DNA of 62,502 nt, taken from assembly GCF_002272785.1 (NCBI RefSeq), contig NZ_MLAS01000011.1, positions 1 to 62,502 of the forward strand, given 5' to 3'. Below, in pieces: positions 47,309 through 55,067 of the stretch. Origin of the DNA: Helicobacter sp. 13S00477-4. GTDB lineage: Bacteria > Campylobacterota > Campylobacteria > Campylobacterales > Helicobacteraceae. A program made the translations under genes and the position numbers. Numbering within the stretch: position 1 is the first letter of the stretch; each line of letters starts with the position of its first letter. The notes below the pieces were generated by a model. It worked only from the letters and a program-made list of their open reading frames with translations. It was not told where the DNA came from and searched no databases.

Positions 47309-49768
47309 ATGGACATTCCCTACCAACCCACAAAAATAGAAAAAAAATGGCAGGAATTTTGGAAAAAAAACCATACACACGAACCTGAAGAAAATTTTTC
47401 TAAACCAAAAAAATATATATTGAGTATGTTGCCTTATCCTAGTGGAGCCATCCATATGGGTCATGTTAGGAATTACTGTATTGGCGATGCCTTAGCTAGA
47501 TTTTATCGCAAAAATGGATTCAATGTATTACACCCAATGGGTTTTGATGCATTTGGTATGCCAGCTGAAAATGCCGCCATTAAGCACAAAACCCATCCAA
47601 AAAAATGGACTTATGATAATATAAAAAATATGAAAAGAGAACTCGCAAGTTTAGGGCTATCTTTCAGTGCTGATAGGGAATTTGCCACTTGTGATAATGA
47701 CTATACACGTTGGGAACAAAAATTTTTCATTGATATGTGGAAAAAAGGTTTGATTTATCGCAAAAAAGCCTACTTAAATTGGTGTCCAAATGATCAAACT
47801 GTCTTGGCAAACGAGCAAGTCATTGATGGAAAATGTTGGCGGTGCGATACTGAAGTCATCCAGAAAGAAATGTTCCAATATTATTTTAAAATCACTGATT
47901 ATGCAGAAGAACTTCTTGAAAGCCTCAATACACTTGAAGGGAAATGGCCATCACAAGTTTTATTGATGCAAAAAAATTGGATTGGGAAATCAAAAGGGTT
48001 GAGCTTTAAATTCAAGTTAGATGAAAAAAGTTGCTTGCTTATAAAAAATATTCAAGACATAGAGGTTTTTACGACACGTCCAGATACAATCTTTGCTGCT
48101 ACTTTTTGTGCAATCGCTCCAGAACACCCTATTGTAAAAGAATTATGCCAAAACAATCATCTGCCCAAAAAAGCCATCTCTGAAATCAACAAAATACAAA
48201 ATATGAACGCTAAAGAAAGATCAATGAGTGATAAAGAGGGTATTGATTTAGGAATTAGTGTCCTACACCCCATCACTCAAGAAAGATTGCCTGTATGGGC
48301 AGTAAATTTTGTTTTGGCTGACTATGGTAGTGGTGCAGTAATGGGATCACCCGCACACGATGAGAGAGACTTTGCATTTGCAAAAAAATATCACCTTGCC
48401 ATAAAAAAAGTTCTCCGATCAAACACACCACAAACAGATACCCTACCCTACATCGGGGAAGGTATCCTTGAAAACAGTCAAAATTGGGATGGACTTGATT
48501 CTCAAGAAGCTCGTGATAAAATCATTGAATATTTTGAAAAAAATCACTTAGGAAAAGCTAGAACAAATTACAAACTCAAGGATTGGGGTATCTCACGTCA
48601 AAGGTATTGGGGAACTCCAATTCCACTAATACATTGCGAAAAATGTGGGTTGATACCTCAAGAAGATGAAAATCTACCCGTTATCCTACCTGAAGATGTT
48701 GTCATTGATGGCGAAGGCAATCCATTAGATAAACACCCAACTTGGAAATATTGTGAATGCCCAAAATGTGGCAACAAAGCAATTAGAGAAACGGATACAA
48801 TGGATACTTTTGTAGAATCTAGCTGGTATTTTTTACGATACACCACTCCAAGTAATCTTTGGGGACAAAAACCTTTTGAGTCAAAATCCTTGTCTTATTG
48901 GATGGATGTTGATGAATATATTGGTGGTATTGAACATGCTATTTTACATCTCTTATATGCAAGGTTTTTTACAAAAGTCCTTAGAGATATGGGTTATATA
49001 AATTCCAATGAACCTTTTTTAAACCTATTGACACAAGGAATGGTTTTAAAAGATGGGGCTAAAATGAGTAAATCTAAAGGCAATGTAGTCGATCCTAACA
49101 GTATCATTGGAAAGTATGGAGCTGATACAGCTAGATTATTTATTTTATTTGCCGCACCCCCTATCAGAGAACTTGAATGGAGTGATAATGCAGTAGAAGG
49201 CTCTTACCGTTTTATCAAACGTCTTTGGGAAAGATCAAAAAATATAACCCCGACTCAAACCATCCCTAAAATCAACCAATCAAAACTAAATGAAAAAGAA
49301 AAAACTGCCAGAAAAAAAGTCTATGAAACACTCAACAAATCTAATGATATTTTTAACAAAAAACAAAGTGGCTATGCATTCAACACTCTTATTGCTTCTT
49401 GTATGGAAGCCTTGAATGCCCTTAATGAACAATCAAATAGTTCTATATGGACAGAAGGATACTTTATATTACTACACATCCTTGAACCAATTATCCCTCA
49501 TATTTGCTGGGAACTCAGTGAAAAATATTTTGAACTAAAAAATATGTCCCCCATAGAACCTAAAGAAGAAGCCTTAGAAATTCAAAAACTAACTATCGCT
49601 ATCACTATCAATGGGAAAAAACGAACCCAAATCCAATTACCACCAAACACTAATGAAAAAGAAGTGCTCAAAGTCTCAAAAATAGCTGCTCAAAAATGGT
49701 TAGAAAATACTCAAATACTCAAAGAAATAATCATTCCCAATAAAATTGTGAATTTTGTTATCAAATAA
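47309..49768 (+). CDS. leuS: Leucyl-tRNA synthetase
   Basis: 819-residue class I synthetase. The HIGH equivalent is [15 protein letters not shown] (about 44-58), the editing (CP1) domain contains [13 protein letters not shown] and [10 protein letters not shown], zinc-type cysteines are in CEKCGLIP and CPKCGNKA, and KMSKS is [13 protein letters not shown] (about 585). It charges tRNA-Leu. The stop overlaps the lptE start (TAATG). Confidence 0.97.
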   Translation: MDIPYQPTKIEKKWQEFWKKNHTHEPEENFSKPKKYILSMLPYPSGAIHMGHVRNYCIGDALARFYRKNGFNVLHPMGFDAFGMPAENAAIKHKTHPKKWTYDNIKNMKRELASLGLSFSADREFATCDNDYTRWEQKFFIDMWKKGLIYRKKAYLNWCPNDQTVLANEQVIDGKCWRCDTEVIQKEMFQYYFKITDYAEELLESLNTLEGKWPSQVLLMQKNWIGKSKGLSFKFKLDEKSCLLIKNIQDIEVFTTRPDTIFAATFCAIAPEHPIVKELCQNNHLPKKAISEINKIQNMNAKERSMSDKEGIDLGISVLHPITQERLPVWAVNFVLADYGSGAVMGSPAHDERDFAFAKKYHLAIKKVLRSNTPQTDTLPYIGEGILENSQNWDGLDSQEARDKIIEYFEKNHLGKARTNYKLKDWGISRQRYWGTPIPLIHCEKCGLIPQEDENLPVILPEDVVIDGEGNPLDKHPTWKYCECPKCGNKAIRETDTMDTFVESSWYFLRYTTPSNLWGQKPFESKSLSYWMDVDEYIGGIEHAILHLLYARFFTKVLRDMGYINSNEPFLNLLTQGMVLKDGAKMSKSKGNVVDPNSIIGKYGADTARLFILFAAPPIRELEWSDNAVEGSYRFIKRLWERSKNITPTQTIPKINQSKLNEKEKTARKKVYETLNKSNDIFNKKQSGYAFNTLIASCMEALNALNEQSNSSIWTEGYFILLHILEPIIPHICWELSEKYFELKNMSPIEPKEEALEIQKLTIAITINGKKRTQIQLPPNTNEKEVLKVSKIAAQKWLENTQILKEIIIPNKIVNFVIK

Positions 49769-50265
49769 TGAAAAATACTCTTTTACTGATTATTTTTATT
49801 ATTTTGACAAGCTGTGGATATATGCCATCTGCTTACTATGCACAAAAAATTTTAGGTAATAGTATTTATGTCAAACTTATTGTCAACCTTGCTAATCCTG
49901 AAAACTCTGTCCAATTCAAAGACTCACTCAATAAAGCTATTGTATCTAGATTCCAAAATAAACTAGCTTCAGAACAAGAAGCTGATTCAATCATCACTAT
50001 TGAAATAACCAATATAACAGATACTTCAATTGCAACTAACGAACAAGGATTCACAACTTTTTATCGAGCAACAGTATATGTGACTTTCAGTTACGATGAC
50101 AAAAAAGGCATTAAAAAAAGTTTTAAAAATAGCGGTTATTATGATTACGCAGTATCTTTAGAAAACCCTCTAACAACATATAATAATCGCTATTATGCAA
50201 TTGAAGAAGCACTTGATCAAACTATTGATAAATTTATCTCTCAAGTTTCCTATCAAGGCAAATAA
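49768..50265 (+). CDS. lptE: LPS-assembly lipoprotein LptE-like
   Basis: 165 residues with signal peptide and lipobox ILTSCGY (Cys16). A compact mixed alpha/beta domain follows (INVLANPENSVQF-type start, TIEITNITDTS, TVYVTFSYDD), as in LptE. LptE plugs LptD in the outer membrane to insert LPS. H. pylori HP1546 lies in the same place between leuS and folC. Sequence similarity to classical LptE is low, so the symbol rests partly on position. Confidence 0.75.
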   Translation: MKNTLLLIIFIILTSCGYMPSAYYAQKILGNSIYVKLIVNLANPENSVQFKDSLNKAIVSRFQNKLASEQEADSIITIEITNITDTSIATNEQGFTTFYRATVYVTFSYDDKKGIKKSFKNSGYYDYAVSLENPLTTYNNRYYAIEEALDQTIDKFISQVSYQGK

Positions 50266-50306
50266 ATATGATATTATAATTAAACAAAAAGGAATAGGAA
50301 ATATAA

Positions 50307-51722
50307 ATGTCTAATTTTAAGCCTCTAGTGAGAAAAATATTTAAAAAAATCAATCAAATGTCTAAATTATCTGAAGAAGAACAAATAGAACTATTTTGCC
50401 AAGAATGGGAAAAAGAACACCTCATTACACAAGAAGACGACTGGCTAGAAAAAGTATTAAGCTCCATAAGTCCAAACATAAAAAACCTTTTTGAATATGA
50501 TATCCATACAAAAGATGAACTCATCAATCGACTCATTTTGTTTTTAAATATCAATAGTTCTGAAAATGGAACAGAATTTTTAAACCAAACAAGAATGCTC
50601 TTAAATACTTTATTAAGGCTTATCACAGAAAGTTTAAGTCAAAAAATACAAGAACAAAACCCTCAACTTTTCATCACTAATAATCTTCAAAATCCAGAAG
50701 ATATTAAAAACCTCATTGAAAGTTGGAATGCTTTTATCCAAAATCAAGAACACATTAAAATACAAAAGAAAATCTGTAATATAATCCTTAAACTTATCAA
50801 TTCTTCTCCATTTGAGAGGAAACCAGAATTTCAAAAAGCTATCCTAGAGATTGAAAAAATCCCTCAATCAATCAACGATAATGATATACTCAAGATACTA
50901 GAAGAAATTTGTGAAGTGAAAATACAAAATTGTAACACAATTAAAAAAAGTGGTAAAGAAATTGGTCAAAATACAAATGAATTACTAATAGAAATTGATA
51001 AAGCTGTCAATAATAACAATGAACACATCAAAGAAATCCTAAAAATCAAAGAAGCCATATCTAATAATGATGATAATCTCCAAAAAGAAAAAGAAAGTCT
51101 TGTGAATGCGACAGATGTTTTATATACCCAAATTACAGAAGTTAATACGATCTTAAAAACAAAAGAAGAGAAAATCAAACACCTTTATGAACAACTCAAT
51201 ACGCTCTCTTTATATGTAAAAAATATTGAAGAACAATCCAAGCTAGATAATCTAACAGATGTTTATAATCGCAAATATATTGACAACATAGCAGAAATCT
51301 ATGAACAACAATTTCAAGGTGCAAATATCAATTATTCAATCTTGTTTTTTGATATTGATAATTTTAAAAATATTAATGATTTTTATGGTCACGCAGCAGG
51401 AGATAAATTACTCACTATATTCAGCAAAATCCTAAAACAAAATTGTCGTGGTACAGATATTGTTGGTAGATATGGTGGTGATGAATTTATGATTTTGATG
51501 CCTTCAACCAATCTAGAAAAAGCTAAAGAATTTGCCAAACGAATCTGTCAAACCATTCAAGCAAGCAATTTTATTTACAAAAATCAAAAAATCAACATCA
51601 CTACTAGTATTGGAATAGCCGATAGGAACTCTTATGAAAACAAAAATGAAATGATAGACTCTGCTGATAAATTCCTCTATAAGGCAAAAAAAGCAGGAAG
51701 AAACCGTGTCGAATGGGAATAA
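50307..51722 (+). CDS. Diguanylate cyclase (GGDEF protein)
   Basis: 471 residues, AAAGGA ribosome site. N-terminal helical region of unknown type (1-200), a coiled coil (about 210-310), then a complete GGDEF domain (about 320-471) with ILFFDIDNFKNINDFYGHAAGD, the active site YGGDEF, and an RGTD five residues before it, the inhibitory I-site RxxD. It should make c-di-GMP and be feedback-inhibited. It has no membrane segment. Inserted between lptE and folC; its end overlaps folC by 10 nt. As I recall, H. pylori lacks this gene here. Confidence 0.93.
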   Translation: MSNFKPLVRKIFKKINQMSKLSEEEQIELFCQEWEKEHLITQEDDWLEKVLSSISPNIKNLFEYDIHTKDELINRLILFLNINSSENGTEFLNQTRMLLNTLLRLITESLSQKIQEQNPQLFITNNLQNPEDIKNLIESWNAFIQNQEHIKIQKKICNIILKLINSSPFERKPEFQKAILEIEKIPQSINDNDILKILEEICEVKIQNCNTIKKSGKEIGQNTNELLIEIDKAVNNNNEHIKEILKIKEAISNNDDNLQKEKESLVNATDVLYTQITEVNTILKTKEEKIKHLYEQLNTLSLYVKNIEEQSKLDNLTDVYNRKYIDNIAEIYEQQFQGANINYSILFFDIDNFKNINDFYGHAAGDKLLTIFSKILKQNCRGTDIVGRYGGDEFMILMPSTNLEKAKEFAKRICQTIQASNFIYKNQKINITTSIGIADRNSYENKNEMIDSADKFLYKAKKAGRNRVEWE

Positions 51723-52861
51723 ATAATTTCAAAGATTTTTTAGAAAAAAAAGGTGCAGAATATGCACCTTTTGATCCTCAAAGGGCTCAAAAAATTTATC
51801 AAAATTTATCAAAATTTATCAAAGATAAAACTAAAAAAATCCATATAGTAGGGACAAATGGTAAGGGAAGCACTGGAAGATTTATCACATTAGGACTCTT
51901 GAATGCAGGGTATAAAGTCTTGCATTTTACTTCTCCGCATTTATTTGAGTTCAATGAACGTTTTTATAAAAATGGCAAAATCCTCAAAGATGAAGAACTC
52001 CAAAAAGCTCATCAATTTTTGCAACAATTTGATTTTATTGCAGCTTGTAGCTATTTTGAATACGCAACTTTCTTAGCTATGGTATTATCTGAAGATGTAG
52101 ATTTTGTAGTCCTTGAAGCTGGACTTGGAGGAGAATACGATTCTACGACTTGTCTGAAACGTGATATTTCTGTCTTTACCCCTATTAGTTTAGATCATCA
52201 AGAGATTTTAGGATATAGTATTGAAGAAATTGCAACCACCAAACTCAAATCAATGGCACCAATAGCATTTTTATCCCATCAACCATCAAGTATTGTAAAC
52301 TATCTAGCTCAAGAGATTGCTAAAAAATACAAATCCAAATTATACAAAATCCCTTCAACTATTTCAAAAGAAGCTAAATTATATATTTCAAAATACAATT
52401 TAGCAGGATTTTTAGCTCAAAATTTTCAAACAGCTTTGAATGTCCTGCATTATCTTGAATGCAAAATCAATATAACTACATTTCCAAAACTTGATATCAT
52501 TGGAAGAGCACAAAAAATAGCTCCAAATATCACTATTGATGTTGGGCATAACCAACAAGCCGCAGAAGAACTGGCAAAACTTTTTAGCAACAAAAAAGTA
52601 ATCCTGGTGTATAATACCTACAAACAAAAAGATGTCAGATCCATTTTGATAACACTTAAAAGAATTATCAAAAAAATCCTCATTATCCAAGTCGAAAATG
52701 AAAGGATAATAGAAAATGAAAAATTGGAGAAAATAATATCATCTCTAGGTATAGATTTTGAACCTTTTGAAATGCAAAAAATTTCAGCACAAGAAAAATA
52801 TCTAGTATTTGGATCTTTTAGTGTAATCAAAAAATTTTTGGAGGAAAGGAATGCACGATAA
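51713..52861 (+). CDS. folC: Bifunctional folylpolyglutamate synthase/dihydrofolate synthase
   Basis: 382 residues of the Mur ligase-like fold. ATP loop VGTNGKGSTGRF (about 45-56), TSPHLFEFNERF, LEAGLGGEYDSTT, and DVGHNQQAAEE in the C-terminal half. It adds glutamates to folates. The gene contains three tandem copies of a 10-bp unit (51791-51820), each read in a different frame, so copy-number change would shift the frame. Confidence 0.95.
   Translation: MGINNFKDFLEKKGAEYAPFDPQRAQKIYQNLSKFIKDKTKKIHIVGTNGKGSTGRFITLGLLNAGYKVLHFTSPHLFEFNERFYKNGKILKDEELQKAHQFLQQFDFIAACSYFEYATFLAMVLSEDVDFVVLEAGLGGEYDSTTCLKRDISVFTPISLDHQEILGYSIEEIATTKLKSMAPIAFLSHQPSSIVNYLAQEIAKKYKSKLYKIPSTISKEAKLYISKYNLAGFLAQNFQTALNVLHYLECKINITTFPKLDIIGRAQKIAPNITIDVGHNQQAAEELAKLFSNKKVILVYNTYKQKDVRSILITLKRIIKKILIIQVENERIIENEKLEKIISSLGIDFEPFEMQKISAQEKYLVFGSFSVIKKFLEERNAR
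51791..51820 (+). repeat. Three tandem 10-bp repeats inside folC
   Basis: AAAATTTATC three times in a row. Gain or loss of a unit is not a multiple of three. Three copies make 30 bp and keep the frame. It may be accidental at this low copy number. Confidence 0.85.
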
Positions 52862-53789
52862 ACTTGTCATCACAATTGTCGATGAATCAGGCTCTAAGCA
52901 GTTCCGATTGCCTAAAAATATAAAAAAAGTCATCGTTTTTTGTTGCACTTTCATTATGATTGTCATATTATCAAGTTTTTTATTGATGAAATTTTTGATG
53001 CAAAAAATAGACCAAATTGCTTTGAATAAAAACATTGCTCTTTCGGAATACAAATTTATCTATCAAAAAAACAATCGACTAAAAGACCAGATAAAGCAAA
53101 AAACTGATGAACTGACTATTGTGAGTCAAAAAATAGATGATTTAGAAAATATAGTGGATTTAAAAAAGAATGCAAACAAACAAACATCTAATGAAAATAC
53201 AATCAATCTTCAAGATGTATCAAATTCTCAAAAAATCCTTATCCTTACCCTCATCCCAAGTGGAGATCCTATCACTTCATACACTTCTAAAACATCTACC
53301 TCTATGAGACCTCATCCCACAAAAAGAGTCAAAGGAATCCCTGCGGGTTATGACTTTGCTACAAATGAGGGTACTCCTGTTTATGCGACTGCTGATGGAG
53401 TCATAGATATTGTACGCAATCAATCTAATAGTGGCTATGGTAATTTGGTCAAAATCACACACTCTTTTGGTTTTAGCTCTGTTTATGCACATTTAGAAAA
53501 ATCTGTAGTAAAAAAAGGAAATTTTGTTCAAAAAGGTCAAGTCATTGGGTATAGTGGGCATACAGGTAATTCTAATGGTAACACACTTTATTATGAGGTC
53601 AGGTTTTTAGGCAAGATACTCAATCCTGCCATCTACACTGCTTGGAATTCTGATAATTTTGAAGAAGTATTTAAAAATGATCCTTCAATAGACTGGAAAA
53701 CTTTAGTATGGGCAATAGGAGATATTGCTCGTCTCCAAAACTATAAACTCTCTCAAGCCAGTGAGTTACCAAGATACGAGCAACAATAA
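52851..53789 (+). CDS. csd2: Csd2-like M23-family cell-shape protein, metal ligands missing
   Basis: 312 residues with GGAGGAAAGG ribosome site. One membrane helix (about 25-47), a coiled coil (55-105), and an M23 domain (about 145-270). The zinc ligands are gone: where Csd1 has HTGLD this has PAGYD, and where Csd1 has HLHYE this has TLYYE. So it is probably non-catalytic, as Csd2 is considered in H. pylori, and stabilises Csd1. The csd2-csd1-ccmA order matches HP1544-HP1542, which give helical shape. Its start overlaps folC by 11 nt. Confidence 0.88.
   Translation: MHDKLVITIVDESGSKQFRLPKNIKKVIVFCCTFIMIVILSSFLLMKFLMQKIDQIALNKNIALSEYKFIYQKNNRLKDQIKQKTDELTIVSQKIDDLENIVDLKKNANKQTSNENTINLQDVSNSQKILILTLIPSGDPITSYTSKTSTSMRPHPTKRVKGIPAGYDFATNEGTPVYATADGVIDIVRNQSNSGYGNLVKITHSFGFSSVYAHLEKSVVKKGNFVQKGQVIGYSGHTGNSNGNTLYYEVRFLGKILNPAIYTAWNSDNFEEVFKNDPSIDWKTLVWAIGDIARLQNYKLSQASELPRYEQQ
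53376..53408 (+). repeat. 33-bp direct repeat, copy in csd2
   Basis: Identical to 54337-54369 in csd1, coding PVYATADGVID. The rest of the two domains is diverged. Confidence 0.9.
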
Positions 53790-53793
53790 ATCA

Positions 53794-54741
53794 ATGATTA
53801 CAGATAAACGACTTGTCTTGATGATTACAGATAAAAATGGCAGTCGTCATATCAATGTAAGTATGATTTTCAGACAGCTTAGTCTGTATTTTTTACTATT
53901 TATCATTTCTATTGTACTATTTTTGATAGTCTCTATTAGTGCATTCAATTCTGAAATCAAAGATATCAATTCAAAAAATATCCTCATCAAAGACCAATAT
54001 CAGAGGATGCTCAAAAGAAACTCTTATCTCACCGAACAAATCAACCAACGTTTAGAAGAAATTTCTCTTGCAGGTGACAGAATAAATGATCTTGAAAGTG
54101 TCATTGGTGTGAGCAAAGATGATTATGAACTAGAAAATAATAATGATTTGATTGGACGTATTGATATAGCTAGTATTACTGGGGCACAAAAAGCTTTTGT
54201 AATGAAATTCATCCCTAATGGCTATCCACTTGAAAATTATCGTCGTATTTCAGCAGAATTTGGAAACAGAATGCACCCTATTTTGCACATTTTACATAAA
54301 CATACAGGCCTTGATTTTAGCACTAAAGTCGATACACCTGTTTATGCGACTGCTGATGGAGTCATAGATTATGCTGCCAATGGTTGGAATGGCGGTTATG
54401 GAAAACTTGTAAAAGTAGCACATTCTTTTGGATTTAAGACTTATTATGCACACCTTAATAAAATCATTGTAAAAAATGGAGAATTCGTAAAAAAAGGACA
54501 ATTAATCGCTTATAGTGGTAATTCAGGAGTGAGTACAGGTCCTCATTTGCATTATGAAGTTCGTTTTTTAAACCAACCTTTAAATCCAATTAATTTTGCA
54601 AAATGGGATATGAAACATTTTGATTCTATATTTCAAAAAGAAAGGACAATAGCATGGCAATCTTTACTAACGACAATAAACAACCTAATGGGGCAGGAAA
54701 AATGGGACCAGCAACAATTATCGCTCAAGGAACAAAACTAA
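53794..54741 (+). CDS. csd1: Csd1-type D,D-endopeptidase for cell shape (M23)
   Basis: 315 residues from the ATG at 53794, because MITDKRLVLMITD then aligns with the start of Csd2; a longer frame from 53725 overlaps csd2. Membrane helix (about 28-48), coiled coil (60-110), catalytic M23 domain with intact ligands: HTGLD (His, Asp), the active YYAHL, and HLHYE. Csd1 cleaves peptide cross-links in the periplasm and is needed for helical shape in H. pylori. Its last 88 nt overlap ccmA. Confidence 0.92.
   Translation: MITDKRLVLMITDKNGSRHINVSMIFRQLSLYFLLFIISIVLFLIVSISAFNSEIKDINSKNILIKDQYQRMLKRNSYLTEQINQRLEEISLAGDRINDLESVIGVSKDDYELENNNDLIGRIDIASITGAQKAFVMKFIPNGYPLENYRRISAEFGNRMHPILHILHKHTGLDFSTKVDTPVYATADGVIDYAANGWNGGYGKLVKVAHSFGFKTYYAHLNKIIVKNGEFVKKGQLIAYSGNSGVSTGPHLHYEVRFLNQPLNPINFAKWDMKHFDSIFQKERTIAWQSLLTTINNLMGQEKWDQQQLSLKEQN
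54337..54369 (+). repeat. 33-bp direct repeat, copy in csd1
   Basis: Identical to 53376-53408. Recombination between them would fuse csd2 and csd1. Confidence 0.9.
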
Positions 54742-55067
54742 ATGGCACAATCCATACAGATTGCCATTTACATATTGATGGTGAATTTGAAGGCAATATT
54801 CATTCTAAAAATACCGTTATGGTTGGGAAAAGTGGTTTAGTAAGTGGCGAGATACACTCTCAAAAACTTATAGTAAGTGGTAAATTTGAAGGTGTTGTAG
54901 AATCTGAAGTAGTCGAAATACTTCCACTTGGTAAAATTGATGGCAAGATAATCAGTTCAGAACTCGTCATTGAACGTAAAGGTATTTTTATGGGTGAGAG
55001 CAAAACGAAACAAAATACCATCCAAAAACTTCAAAAAATCACTAAACACGAAAATGATACAATCTAG
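54654..55067 (+). CDS. ccmA: Bactofilin CcmA
   Basis: 137 residues, AAAGGA ribosome site. The bactofilin core (PATIIAQGTKLNGTI, HIDGEFEGNIHSKNTVMVG, SGEIHSQKLIVSGKFEGVV) is a right-handed beta-helix with short termini. Bactofilins polymerise without nucleotide in the cytoplasm. CcmA interacts with the Csd proteins to give curvature. It overlaps the csd1 end by 88 nt and mfd by 14 nt, an unusually dense junction. Confidence 0.93.
   Translation: MAIFTNDNKQPNGAGKMGPATIIAQGTKLNGTIHTDCHLHIDGEFEGNIHSKNTVMVGKSGLVSGEIHSQKLIVSGKFEGVVESEVVEILPLGKIDGKIISSELVIERKGIFMGESKTKQNTIQKLQKITKHENDTI

Noticed and set aside
54970-55053. N-terminal extension of mfd
   Set aside because: It is the out-of-frame reading of the ccmA end; Mfd similarity begins at the ATG at 55054.
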